Notes: generated from the sequence alone by a model not told the origin. A DNA stretch of 64,000 bases from Bifidobacterium sp. ESL0775 (GCF_029395475.1 NZ_CP113917.1:496001-560000), one strand, 5' to 3'; shown: positions 46,123 through 55,280, numbered from the stretch's first letter. A program made the numbers and translations.

Positions 46123-46346
46123 GATTAATTTGGCGGGTATCGATGGATTATCGTTGTCATACGAAGTAGGTGGGTGTCGGCGCGGGGTTGGTTTGGGTTT
46201 GTAGCCGCGTCGGCACCCGGTTGGTTGTTCCCGTCCGGGGGTGTTAGATCCAGGCGGGAAGTCTTTCATTGTCTTGGCGTGGGTGGTGCCGCCTGTCCGC
46301 GCGTCTGGTGTGGGCCTGCCGTTTGGGTGTCCCGCAAGTCTTTGGT

Positions 46347-49039
46347 TTATCTGCTGTGGCGGGCGTGCTTGCGCCGTTGCTCCCGTAGGCCGTTGGCGGC
46401 GGCGAGCAGGAGGAGCGTCATGCCGAGCCCGCCGGCCAGGAGCGTGGCGAGGCGTTGCGGTTGGCCGCCGGTCAGGGGGAGCGAGGAAAGTGTGCCGCCG
46501 ATCTGGGGGCTGGCGGTGGCATCAAGCGAGGTGGCGGTGTTGGTGGCGTTCCATGGGCCTTTGGTGTTGAGTGTGGCTTTGATGTCGTAGGCGCCTATGG
46601 GGTCGATGGTGAAGTCGTGGGGGATGGTGACCGTCCACGTGTGGGTGGTGGCGCCGTCCCAGGCGCTGGAGCTTGCCGCCCATTGGCTGTCGGTGTCGCC
46701 GGTGGTGGCACACTTCCACGCGGTCTCGGGCGAGCCCGTGCGTTTGGCGCACACGGTCACCGTGTCCGCGCTGGCCCATGGGGTGCTGGAGCCGGTGACC
46801 TGGATGCGGTTGCCGGCCGTGAGGCGCGTGGCCGTGAGCCCGGTGGGTGCGGCCACGGTCTTCCAGACGGCGTAGAGGGTCTTGGTGCCGATGTTGGTGA
46901 TGGTCTGCCCGGGGTTGTAGTCGGTGTCCGGGCTGGTGGCCGAGTTGGTGGTGTTCCAGCCGGTGAACGCCAGATGGCTGGAGGATTGTCCGGGGTCGGT
47001 CTTGCCGGTGGGTATGGTGCTGGTGGGTATCTTCAGCTGGGTCTTGTTGGTGGTGCTGTCGGCCAGCCCGGACAGGGTGCCGGTGGGTGCGCCGCTGCCT
47101 CCGTTCGCGTCGAAGCTCACCTTGGCGTAGGGGAGGATGCCGCTCAGCTTGCTGCCGTCGGCGGTGCTGGGGATGGCGCTGACGGTGCGGGTGGTGGCCG
47201 GGTCGGTCATGGTGGCGTAGGTTTCGACGGTGTAGGTGTCGCCCATGCTGGTCTGGAAGGCGCTGGCGGCCAGTCCGGTCCAGGTGGTGGTGCCGCCGCT
47301 TCCGCTGGCGGTGTAGTTGGTGAGGTTGGTCCAGGTTTCGGGTTTGTGGGTGGTGGCGTAGAGTTTCTCGCCGTTGTAATAGGTGGAGGGGTTGGTGATG
47401 TCCACGCTGATGGTGGGGTCGCCGCTGGCGGGCACGGTGACCGTGGGCGTGTTGGCCTTGGGCGCGTCCAGGGGTGTCCATTGGGCGTAGAGCCTGATGG
47501 TGCGGGCGGGCCAGGAGTCGCCCTGTGCGACATGGATGGTGCTGGAGGTTGTGTAGGCGGTGCAGCTGGCGCTGCTGGCGGGGTCCTTGCAGGTGTTCCA
47601 GCCGGCCAGGAGGCTGCCGGGCTTGTTGCCGGTGATGCTGGCGTTGGGCATGCTGAGCGTCTTGGCGGCCAGGTTGGTGTCGACGTGGTCGGACCAGTTG
47701 GCGGGCATGGCGCCGCCGTTGGCGTCCGCGAGCAGCTTGACGCCGGTGGGGATGAGGGTCTTGTCGACGTAGACGCCCTGGGGGCTGGTGCCGGCGGCTT
47801 GGGTTTGCAGTTGGCTGGTGGTGCCGGTCCAGGCGGGTGTGGACGGCGTGTAGGCGTAGGGGTCGCTGACGAGGGCGTCCACCTTCACCCACGTCGACAC
47901 CGGGTAGCTGCCGGGGAAATACGTGGAATCCCCGCCGCTGGTGGTGGGGATGCGGGTGTGCGCCCCCAACGCCACGCGACGCAACCCCGAACAGTTCTGG
48001 AACATTTGGCCCATGTCGCGGGTGTTGGTGGTGTTGAAGTTGCTGAGGTCGAGTGTTGTCAGCCCCGAACAGTTGTAGAACATGCCTCTCATGCCGCGGA
48101 CGTTGGTGGTGTTGAAGTTGCTGAGGTCGAGTGTCCTTAGCCCCGGACTGTAGGCGAACATGTCGCCCATTTCGGTGGTGTTGGTGGTGTCGAGGTTGCT
48201 GAGGTCGAGTGTTGTCAGCCCCGAACAGAAGGCGAACATCCAGCCCGTGCTGGTGGCGTTGGTGGTGTCGAAGCTACTGAGGTCCAGTGTCGTCAGCTTC
48301 GCACATCCCTGGAACAAGCCCATCCCGCCTTGGTTGGCGAGGTGGATGTGTGCGCCGGGTTGCACGGTGAATGACGTCACGTTCGGGCAATGGGTGAACA
48401 TGGTTGGGCTGGTGATGGTGAGGTTGCCCTCCACGCTGACCCCCGCCAGGGTGAGGGCGATTGAATACCACGGGATCTTGGTGTAGTTGGCCCAGTATGG
48501 TGTGGTGCCGCCGGTGAGGTGGAGGACGCAGTTGCCGTCGACGCGCCATTGCACGGGGTTGGGGTCCCTGCCGGACACGTAGGAGACGCGGCCGCTGGTG
48601 TCGGGTGTGCTCATGCTCGCCCAGCCGCGAGGGGTGCAGGAGGCCTGCGGGCCGACCTGCGGCTGGCTGGACGGGGACTCCGGATCGGATTGCGGCGACG
48701 GGGTTGAGGATGCGTCACCGGACGGGTTGGCGACGGTTTGTGAGATGGGACGCGCCTGACGGGATCGGGTTGCGTGGGAGGCGTGCGGACTGCGCGGGGC
48801 GCTGGAGTCGTGTGATGATTTGGAAGCGTGCGGGGATGGGGAGGTTTGCGGGGAATCGGAATGCCGCGCGGAACCGACGGGAGGTGTGGACTGATGGTGC
48901 GGCGGAACAGGGTCTGACGGGGCTGTGGCGGTGGATGAGGTGGGGTTTGCTATTTTGTCATACAGTTGCGGGGGGGGTTGATCGATGCCATTGTTGTAAT
49001 GCACGCGACCAACGCGACGATGCTGCGGATGACTCCCAT
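46347..49039 (-). CDS. BspA-like LPxTG surface protein, frameshifted at a C8 tract in this sequence
   Basis: The body (about 890 residues) contains four 26-residue leucine-rich BspA/DUF285 repeats (LTTLDLSNFNTTN-type, followed by MFxxCSG), a Listeria-Bacteroides (InlB-type) repeat (VSFDANGGSGAPTG), and the sorting signal LPLTG, a hydrophobic segment and an Arg/Lys tail: a sortase-anchored protein. It has no signal peptide in its own frame. An ATG at 49039, with AGAAGG upstream, starts a good signal peptide (MGVIRSIVALVACITTMASI) in a frame that hits TAG after 29 codons. The two frames meet at eight C (48970-48977 on plus as G); nine or six C would join them. Confidence 0.8.
48970..48977. repeat. 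Homopolymer tract, probable phase-variation switch
   Basis: Eight consecutive G on the plus strand (C on the coding strand) lie between the signal peptide and the body of the surface protein. The present length puts the gene OFF. Confidence 0.75.
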
Positions 49040-49556
49040 GACTCCAAACCTTCTGTATGCCCTTCGGGGACGCCAAAGCCTACGGTGGACGGGCGCCCTA
49101 TCTGCCGATTACGGTTCCAGCATACCAACGGTGTTGTACAAACGTCATCCGAGTGTCTCATGAAACCATATACAGGATGTTTATATTATGATAGTAATTA
49201 TTGAATTACTATAAATAAATAGTCGTAATTACGAAAAGGATATGCATCGACGATTGAAGCATGAACCTTAGTGCGAGGACGGGCTTGCGTCGGGTTTGTG
49301 AACGAAGGGGTTGGGTCTTGGCGTACGAAAAAGTGGCACCATCCGTGATTGAATTTGAACCCCGCGAATTCGAGGGGTTCAGAAAAGAAGCTGGGTTGAA
49401 TTCCTTCGTCTTGACACCGACTAAATGGATTAAAGCCACCGCTGTCATCGGCATCAGAGCCAAGCGGGACGCTCTTGTATATGCAGTGCTGTTGGTTTCG
49501 TGGTGGTGTCATGAGTTCCACGTTGTGCGACGGGTCTGATAGATTAAGGGCGTTAC
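49040..49556. other. Stretch between the surface protein and tRNA-Leu
   Basis: No gene is supported. AT-rich DNA around 49175-49240 is followed by overlapping frames on both strands (49198-49521 minus, 49261-49539 plus) without RBS. Their composition suggests a remnant or an untranslated region next to the tRNA gene. Confidence 0.4.
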
Positions 49557-49638
49557 GCGCGCATGGCGGAATTGGTAGACGCGCAGGATTTAGGTTCCTG
49601 TGACTTTGTTCGTGAGGGTTCGAGTCCCTTTGCGCGCA
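49557..49638 (+). tRNA. tRNA-Leu (UAG)
   Basis: The acceptor arms are GCGCGCA (49557-49563) and TGCGCGC (49631-49637) with discriminator A at 49638. The anticodon stem CAGGA/TCCTG encloses the loop TTTAGGT, anticodon TAG (49591-49593). A long variable arm is present, as in class II tRNAs. CCA is not encoded. Confidence 0.95.
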
Positions 49639-49777
49639 CTTTTGCTTGTAGGTTTGTGTGTACTTTGCCGTGTGGCGCCGTTTGGGTCTCCGATTCTCAA
49701 GCCTCTGGTCTTTGGTTTCGTAGAGGTCCGAACTTAGAATATGGGCGGTGTGGAAGCATCAGACAAAAGAGGTCAAC

Positions 49778-50254
49778 ATGGCTCGTAAAACACTGGTAAC
49801 GTATTTTTCCGCGACGGGGAACACGCGCGAGGTCGCGCAAAAGCTGGCGAAGGTCGTTGGCACCGATGTCAGGGAGATCTTGCCGTCCATGCCCTATATC
49901 GCCTCTGATCTCAAGGCGGACGACGAGAAAAGCCGGGCGAGCGTGGAGCATGCGGTCGACGCCCGGCCGCAGATGGCCAAGGCCATCAATGTCGGTGATT
50001 ACGACGTGGTGTTTGTGGGCTACCCGATTTGGTACGGCGTCGCGCCGCAGATCGTGCGCACGTTCCTGGAGAGCCAGGACTTCTCGGGCAAGACCATCGT
50101 ACCGTTCGCCACTTCCAGTGGGAGCGTGGACGGCGCGAGCGGCGAGCATCTGCACGATTCCGCGCCCAAGGCCACGTGGAAGACGGGGCGGCGCTTCACC
50201 GCTGATGTCAGCGAGTCGGCGCTTGGCCAGTGGGTTGAAGGGTTTGGATTATAA
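49778..50254 (+). CDS. Flavodoxin
   Basis: A 158-residue flavodoxin of the FMN-binding type: VTYFSATGNTREVAQKLA is the phosphate loop. A middle region VFVGYPIWYGVAPQIVRTFLE supplies the 2-loop Trp/Tyr. It would carry electrons or protect against quinones. ATG 49778 has AAGAGG five bases upstream; the extension to 49748 is not needed. It lies upstream of the MerR/AKR group, which in many gut bacteria forms one carbonyl-stress neighbourhood. Confidence 0.88.
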   Translation: MARKTLVTYFSATGNTREVAQKLAKVVGTDVREILPSMPYIASDLKADDEKSRASVEHAVDARPQMAKAINVGDYDVVFVGYPIWYGVAPQIVRTFLESQDFSGKTIVPFATSSGSVDGASGEHLHDSAPKATWKTGRRFTADVSESALGQWVEGFGL

Positions 50255-50271
50255 CTGTTAGTTTCTTGGGC

Positions 50272-51291
50272 TTACTTGGTCTCTGGCGGAGTGGTGGTGC
50301 CGGCCAACGGCTTTTCGCCTGGGCGGGCCAGCGGGCCGACCAATTCGTGGGTGGTGTAGGGGGCTTCGAGGTAATCGACCTCGTCGGGGCTCAGCTTGAT
50401 GTCCATCGCCGCGACGGCCTGGTCGACGCGCTTGGGGGAGCTGCAACCGACGATCGGGGCGATCGGGCCGTGCGTCCAATGCCATGCCAACGCGATCTGC
50501 GCCATGCTCACGCCGCGCTTTTCGGCGAGTTCTGCCACGCGGTCGATGATGGGCTGGTCGGCTTGGCGCGCGTTGTCATACTTGTTGTGGATGACCTTGT
50601 CGGTGCTGGCGCGCTTGGAATCCGAATCCCAGGATTTGTGCGTGAGGTGGCCCGAAGCCAGCGGGCTGTAAGGCGTCGGAACCGCGTTATATTGGCGGGC
50701 GACGGGGATGAGCTCGCGTTCGTCCTCGCGGTAGATGAGGTTGTAGTGGCATTGCAGCGTCGAGAGTTTCGTCCAGCCGTTCTCTTCGGCGATGACCTGC
50801 AGGTTGTGGTACTGGTAGCCGAACATCTCGCTGGCGCCGATGGCACAGACCTTGCCGGCGCGTACCAGATCGTCGAGAGCCTGCATGGTTTCTTCCATCG
50901 GGGTTGTGTAGTCGAAGCGGTGCAGGATATAAAGGTCAAGATAATCGGTCTGCAGGCGCTTCAGGCTGCCTTCGATCTCGCGCTTGATGGCTTTGGCTGA
51001 GGAATGGCCCTCATTGAAATAGACTTTGCTCGCGAGCACGACCTGATCGCGCGGGACTTTGAGATTCTTTAGCGCCTGGCCGATGTATTCCTCGCTGGTG
51101 CCACGCGCGTAGCAGTTGGCGGTGTCGATGGCGTTGACGCCGAGCTCGAGCGCCTGCGCGATGACTTCCTGCGTGCCTTCCTGGTCGATGGTCCAGACGT
51201 GTTGTTCCGGGTCTGGCTTGCCGAAGGACATGCCGCCGATGAACATCGGTGAGATTTCGACGCCGGAATCTCCTAAAGCGGTGCGTTCCAT
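50272..51291 (-). CDS. Aldo-keto reductase
   Basis: A 339-residue NADPH-dependent reductase of the AKR superfamily (TIM barrel). Catalytic residues fall in DTANCYARG (Asp, Tyr), VVLASKV (Lys) and ILHRFDYTTP (His). ALAWHWTHGPIAPIVG is the cofactor-binding end. It reduces aldehydes or ketones; the substrate is unknown. It is 94 bases downstream of the MerR gene on the same strand and probably in its operon. Confidence 0.9.
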   Translation of the reverse strand: MERTALGDSGVEISPMFIGGMSFGKPDPEQHVWTIDQEGTQEVIAQALELGVNAIDTANCYARGTSEEYIGQALKNLKVPRDQVVLASKVYFNEGHSSAKAIKREIEGSLKRLQTDYLDLYILHRFDYTTPMEETMQALDDLVRAGKVCAIGASEMFGYQYHNLQVIAEENGWTKLSTLQCHYNLIYREDERELIPVARQYNAVPTPYSPLASGHLTHKSWDSDSKRASTDKVIHNKYDNARQADQPIIDRVAELAEKRGVSMAQIALAWHWTHGPIAPIVGCSSPKRVDQAVAAMDIKLSPDEVDYLEAPYTTHELVGPLARPGEKPLAGTTTPPETK

Positions 51292-51385
51292 ATTGGCTTC
51301 TTTCTAGCGTTTGATGATTACTTACGATGCTGTCGTAACTTATTGCGTTTATTGATGTCGAATGAGAGGTTCCGCCGTATCCGCT

Positions 51386-51931
51386 TCATGCGTGTACGTT
51401 TTCTGCTTTGGCGTGTGGACACACCGGTTGCGCAAGTTTCAGCGGATTCGAATCTGTGGCTGTTTTCGTTTTGCCATTTTGGTCATCGTGCCAATGGCTG
51501 AGTTGCTTGACCTTCTCTTCCGCCTGAGCGCCAAATTTGGTGGCCTTCGCGTCGTCACCATCTGAAACCGCCTGCCAATACTGGATTTTGAGATTGACGT
51601 ATTCCTCGCGGGCCATCAGGAATCGTCGCTCCTCGTTGAGCCGGCGCTTCTGGTCGCATAGCAAGTCGATCTCCGTCGGTGCGCCTTCACGACCACGCTT
51701 GCGATTGGCCATGTACTCCTTCATCTTGGCCAACGGCATGCCGGTCGCGGAGAGGCAAGAAATAATCAGCAACGCCTGCAGGTCATCATCGGTGTAGGCG
51801 CGATGTCCGCTTTCCGGATCGCGGGCGATCGGCGCAATGATGCCGACGTCCTCGTAATAGCGCAACGTGCTTTCCGGCAGCCCGCAATACAGCGACGCCT
51901 CGCCGATCGAATGCCAAGTCTGAGTGCTCAT
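51386..51931 (-). CDS. MerR family transcriptional regulator
   Basis: A 181-residue regulator. The N-terminal HTH is IGEASLYCGLPESTLRYYEDVGII with PESGHRAYTDDDL; the dimerisation helix spans about 75-140. The C terminus has a hydrophilic tail ending CPHAKAENVHA, with only one Cys there and no metal-binding Cys cluster of the classic type. Its promoter contains a perfect 11-bp inverted repeat (51944-51967) whose 20-bp core recurs upstream of the gene at 54248, so it probably controls both itself and that gene. Confidence 0.9.
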   Translation of the reverse strand: MSTQTWHSIGEASLYCGLPESTLRYYEDVGIIAPIARDPESGHRAYTDDDLQALLIISCLSATGMPLAKMKEYMANRKRGREGAPTEIDLLCDQKRRLNEERRFLMAREEYVNLKIQYWQAVSDGDDAKATKFGAQAEEKVKQLSHWHDDQNGKTKTATDSNPLKLAQPVCPHAKAENVHA

Positions 51932-51943
51932 GCCTTCACTCTA

Positions 51944-51967
51944 TTGACTTCAAGCACTTGAAGTCAA
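51944..51967 (-). promoter_or_regulatory. MerR-type operator/promoter of the MerR gene
   Basis: TTGACTTCAAG and CTTGAAGTCAA flank a two-base centre. On the minus strand -35 TTGACT and TAGAGT are 18 bases apart, with the palindrome filling the spacer, as in MerR promoters. The core GACTTCAAGTGCTTGAAGTC is identical to 54171-54190. Confidence 0.8.
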
Positions 51968-52006
51968 AACATACGCCTGAGGATAAGTCGGGAGAGGGAA
52001 TTAGTG

Positions 52007-52016
52007 TAGCAAGCTA
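52007..52016. promoter_or_regulatory. MarR operator at the start of its own gene
   Basis: TAGCAAGCTA has TAGC/GCTA arms and ends on the A of the ATG at 52016. The same sequence, reversed, lies at 52538-52547 before the exporter gene. Confidence 0.6.
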
Positions 52017-52498
52017 TGGATATGGATGAGGCGAAGTTCGACGCGACTGGGGGCGACAGCTTGGGGCCGCTGATCAAGGTGGCGAATACCCTGATCGAGA
52101 AGGAGCTTAACAACCGCGTTGCTTCGATGTTTGAGGGGTATAGCCTCACTGGGCCGCAGATCACGCTGATGGTGTATCTGCACGATGCTCATGGGCATAG
52201 CGTCACCCAGCGCGAGATTGCCGACCGGTTCGTGCTGAGCCATCCCACGATTCGCGGCATCGTCAAGCGTTTGGAAAGTGCGGGGCTTATCAAGACTTCT
52301 CAGCTGGAAAGCGACCGGCGGCAGATCCTGCTTGAGCTCACCGCCGAAGGGCAGCGGTTGATGGACGCGCATATCGACGATATCCATGGCGTGATGAAAC
52401 AGATTAACGGGAAAATTATCGACGGTTTGGGTCGTACCGAGCAAAAGAAATTGGTTGCGGCGCTTAAACGGATTGTCGCCAACTTTTCTGAAGAGTAA
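52016..52498 (+). CDS. MarR family transcriptional regulator
   Basis: A 160-residue winged-helix regulator. The recognition region is TQREIADRFVLSHPTIRGIVKRLE, with the wing SQLESDRRQILLELTAEG. The ATG at 52016 has no RBS at normal distance (GGGAGAGGG is 17 bases upstream), so either the mRNA is leaderless or the start is the ATG at 52022. It faces away from merR and is followed by the exporter gene 68 bases later, the classic repressor-pump arrangement. Confidence 0.9.
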   Translation: MDMDEAKFDATGGDSLGPLIKVANTLIEKELNNRVASMFEGYSLTGPQITLMVYLHDAHGHSVTQREIADRFVLSHPTIRGIVKRLESAGLIKTSQLESDRRQILLELTAEGQRLMDAHIDDIHGVMKQINGKIIDGLGRTEQKKLVAALKRIVANFSEE

Positions 52499-52537
52499 TC
52501 ACGTTTTTAAAGAATTAGTTTTTATATATCCAAACTG

Positions 52538-52547
52538 TAGCTTGCTA
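52538..52547. promoter_or_regulatory. MarR operator before the DHA2 exporter gene
   Basis: TAGCTTGCTA, the complement of the site at 52007-52016, overlaps the likely -10 (TATAAA, 52546-52551). It would block transcription of the exporter. Confidence 0.6.
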
Positions 52548-52566
52548 TAAATAAGGAAGGTTATCA

Positions 52567-54072
52567 ATGGTAGATCAGCAAACCGCAAAGCAGAAAGGCG
52601 GGCGGCAGCAGGCAGCGACCTCACAGCCTGAATCCGGGCAGGAAGGCGGTGGTTTCACTTCATCGATCACTTCACGGCAGCGGGGCCTGATGATGGCGGT
52701 ATTGCTGCTCGGCTCGTTCACGGCGTTGATGGCCGAGACGTTTCTGAACAACGCGTTGCCCACGATCATGGGCGCGTTCTCCGTCAGCCAGGCAACCGCG
52801 CAATGGCTGACGACCGCTTATCTGCTGGTGGTCGGGCTGATGATTCCGATGTCCGCGTGGGTGTTCGAGTCCTTTAATCTGCGCACCACGTTCGTCACGC
52901 TGATGGCCGTCTTTTTCGTCGGCTCAGTTGTCTGCATCTTCGCGCCGAACTTCTGGGTGCTGCTTGCGGGCCGTATCATCGAGGCCATCGCCGCCGGCGG
53001 ACTGATGCCGTTCATCCAGAACGTCATCCTGATGATGTTCCCGCCAGAGAAGCGCGGTATGGCCATGGGCATCACCGGTCTGGTCATCGGTTTCGGCCCG
53101 GCGGTCGGCCCCACCATTTCCGGCCTCATCCTCAAAGTCTCCAGCTGGAAGATGCTCTTCATCATCCTCGCCATCGCCAGTGCCGTTACCGCGATTCTCG
53201 CCGTTCCGCTGGTGCGCAACCTCACCTCGCCGCACCACAGCACGATCGATGTCATCTCCTTCGCCGAGTCCATTTTTGGTTTTGGCCTCATTCTCTATGC
53301 GCTGTCCGAAGTCGGCAACACCGGGCGTATCACGCTGACGCTTGCGGTGCTGTTCATCATCGGCGTGGTCATCATGGCGCTGTTCTGCGTCCGCCAGCTG
53401 AAGCTCTCCAAACCGCTGCTCGACATCCATGTCTTCGGCAACGCCCGCTTCAACCTCTGCACGCTGTTGAGCACCATCAGCAACATCGCCATGGTCGGCA
53501 TCGAACTGGTGCTGCCGCTTTACCTGCAAACCACACGCGGCGAATCGGCGCTCACCAGCGGACTGGTGATGATGCCCGGCGCTTTGGTCATGGTGATCTG
53601 CAACCCGATTTCCGGCACGCTCTACGACAAGCTCGGCATCAAGAAGCTTTCGCTGTTCGGCTTCCTGATGCTCCTGATCGGCTCGGTGCCGATGCTCTGG
53701 TTCAGCGCGAAAACAAGCCTGTTCGTGATCGGCCTGTGCTACGCGCTGCGCATGGTCGGCATCTCCTTCACGATGATGACCACGTTCACAGCCGGTATCA
53801 ACCTGAGTTCCGCCCGCCTCACTGCCCATGCCAATGCGGCTTCATCCACCGTCCGTCAGGTCGGCGGCTCTCTGGGCACGGCGCTCGCGATGCTCGTCAT
53901 TTCCTTGGCCGCGACTTCCCAAGCCTCCGCAGACAAAGCCGCAGCCCAAGCCATCGGCTACAACTGGGGCTTCATCCTCATGGTCATCTTCGCCGTCATC
54001 GGCCTCGCCGCGTCGTTCTTCCTCCCGAACGCTACGACCGAGCGCGAGGCCATCGCTGCCGAGAGCAAGTAA
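52567..54072 (+). CDS. MFS multidrug transporter, DHA2 family
   Basis: A 501-residue drug/H+ antiporter with about 14 membrane segments. The N terminus after a short Gln-rich stretch is LLLGSFTALMAETFLNNALPTIM, with the DHA2 motif C-type region GLVIGFGPAVGPTISGLI. AAGGAAGG lies six bases before ATG. It is preceded by its probable repressor gene and ends at a perfect 20-bp hairpin (54086-54139). It shares the family of the exporter at 11365 but not its long N terminus. Confidence 0.88.
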   Translation: MVDQQTAKQKGGRQQAATSQPESGQEGGGFTSSITSRQRGLMMAVLLLGSFTALMAETFLNNALPTIMGAFSVSQATAQWLTTAYLLVVGLMIPMSAWVFESFNLRTTFVTLMAVFFVGSVVCIFAPNFWVLLAGRIIEAIAAGGLMPFIQNVILMMFPPEKRGMAMGITGLVIGFGPAVGPTISGLILKVSSWKMLFIILAIASAVTAILAVPLVRNLTSPHHSTIDVISFAESIFGFGLILYALSEVGNTGRITLTLAVLFIIGVVIMALFCVRQLKLSKPLLDIHVFGNARFNLCTLLSTISNIAMVGIELVLPLYLQTTRGESALTSGLVMMPGALVMVICNPISGTLYDKLGIKKLSLFGFLMLLIGSVPMLWFSAKTSLFVIGLCYALRMVGISFTMMTTFTAGINLSSARLTAHANAASSTVRQVGGSLGTALAMLVISLAATSQASADKAAAQAIGYNWGFILMVIFAVIGLAASFFLPNATTEREAIAAESK

Positions 54073-54085
54073 GCGCCAGTGGCGT

Positions 54086-54142
54086 AACTGCGACGAAAAG
54101 CACGATTTAAGGTCCATTTTCGTGCTTTTCGTCGCAGTTTTG
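54086..54142 (+). terminator. Terminator of the exporter gene
   Basis: The 20-base arms 54086-54105 (AACTGCGACGAAAAGCACGA) and 54120-54139 are perfect complements with a 14-base loop, followed by TTT. Confidence 0.85.
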
Positions 54143-54168
54143 CGATTTCGCCCAGCTGAAGCGTCATT

Positions 54169-54198
54169 TTGACTTCAAGTGCTTGAAGTCTTTAGGCT
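54169..54198 (+). promoter_or_regulatory. MerR-type operator/promoter of the CMD-like gene
   Basis: -35 TTGACT (54169-54174) and TAGGCT (54193-54198) are 18 bases apart; the palindrome core GACTTCAAGTGCTTGAAGTC (54171-54190) fills the spacer and is identical to that before the MerR gene. Confidence 0.8.
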
Positions 54199-54247
54199 TG
54201 GTTTCGATGACGATGTCGTAATAGACAACGTGTGAAAGGAACCGAAA

Positions 54248-54586
54248 ATGGCTAAGAAACAGACAGCGGGACATGAGCAATTGGGCGAGTTCGCACCGCA
54301 ATTCGCGCATTTGAACGACGATGTGCTCTTCGGCGAGGTGTGGAGCCGCGAGGGCGAGCTTTCCGCGCACGACCGTTCGATGATCACCATCGCCGCGATT
54401 ATCGCGATGGGAGCCACCGAGCAGATGGACGCGCATTTCAACATCGGCAAAGCGAACGGCATCACCAAGGACGAGATCGCTGCCGAAATCACGCACCTCG
54501 CGTTCTACGTCGGCTGGCCCAAGGCCTGGTCCGCGTTCAATCGCGCCAAGAAGGTCTGGGCCGATGACGAAACCGCGAAAGAATAG
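54248..54586 (+). CDS. Carboxymuconolactone decarboxylase-like protein
   Basis: A 112-residue protein of the CMD/AhpD-like family: a helical bundle with SMITIAAIIAMGATEQMDAHF, then GITKDEIAAEITHLAFYVGW. The CxxC of AhpD peroxidoreductases is absent, so a peroxidase role is unlikely; decarboxylase or redox-related binding functions remain possible. Its promoter has the MerR-type spacer palindrome, making it a member of that regulon. A possible terminator lies at 54687-54730. Confidence 0.85.
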   Translation: MAKKQTAGHEQLGEFAPQFAHLNDDVLFGEVWSREGELSAHDRSMITIAAIIAMGATEQMDAHFNIGKANGITKDEIAAEITHLAFYVGWPKAWSAFNRAKKVWADDETAKE

Positions 54587-54686
54587 TTATCGAATCCTTA
54601 AAAGGTGTGGGCGGATGTCGAAACAACAGGAAACTGATTGTTGAGTCTTTTCAACGTTAGTTTTCCAATTATTTATTTGGTCAAAG

Positions 54687-54730
54687 AATCGGTGCTGCGG
54701 CAGGCAAAGTCGTGGTGCCGATTTCTTTTT
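54687..54730 (+). terminator. Possible terminator of the CMD-like gene
   Basis: AATCGG (54687-54692) and CCGATT (54718-54723) enclose a partly paired loop and are followed by TCTTTTT. Confidence 0.45.
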
Positions 54731-54822
54731 GGAATAAGGCTTATGCAGAATTTCAATTGTTTTGCAGCGCATAAATGCAGATAAAGCGAACTCAAATAAA
54801 AAAAGAAACCGGAAAACTAAAG

Positions 54823-54895
54823 AGCCGCTTGACAGAATCGAACTGTCGACCTTCTCATTACGAGTGAGACGCTCTACCAACTGAGCTAAAGCGGC
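54823..54895 (-). tRNA. tRNA-Thr (CGU)
   Basis: On the minus strand GCCGCTT and AAGCGGC form the acceptor stem, GCTC-type D arm and GTTCGATTC T arm follow the rules, and the anticodon stem TCTCA/TGAGA encloses CTCGTAA, anticodon CGT. The length is 73 with discriminator U; CCA is not encoded. Confidence 0.95.
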
Positions 54896-55280
54896 AATGC
54901 CCGGACGGTATGCACCACCCGCGCACAAAACAACAATACTACTGGATGTTTCGCGTTTTGTCCACGTCGGTGCGCCGGACGTGTCTTGGAGGCGCATGCG
55001 CGAAACGCTGGTTCCGCCGTGCGTGTTCACCGGCTTGACGGATTCGTTGAAAGCCGGGCCAATAATCGGATTCCGATTGCGTTCAGGAATGTCTAAGACT
55101 TTTGCGGATCCATACAGATAATGATTCATAAAGATAATAAGGTATACAGTGTTGTCGCCTCGGGCTTGGCAGTGGCCGTATGGGCACAATGACAACGGGA
55201 CGCGCGACAATATATAAGGAACGATAAGGAACAGGCAAGCTGGAATCGGACGAAAAGAGATGGGCAATTTGGAAGATGCA
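54896..55280. other. Intergenic stretch before the ManC-like gene
   Basis: It contains the tRNA-Thr promoter side and the leader of the ManC-like gene. I see no gene, repeat or clear promoter. A short GGAAG before ATG 55281 is the RBS. Confidence 0.35.

Noticed and set aside
46455..48140. A 561-codon plus-strand frame opposite the surface protein
   Set aside because: Its product is Gly/Ala/Val-rich without structure; the minus frame has BspA repeats, an InlB-type repeat and LPLTG.
49198..49539. Small overlapping genes on both strands before tRNA-Leu
   Set aside because: There is no RBS, the two frames overlap over nearly their whole length, and no recognisable domain is seen; more likely a remnant.
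49557..49638. Prophage or integrative element attached at tRNA-Leu
   Set aside because: No integrase, recombinase or repeat of the tRNA 3' end was found in the flanking sequence.
54587..55267. A 226-codon minus-strand frame
   Set aside because: It reads through the tRNA-Thr gene and its product has no consistent composition.
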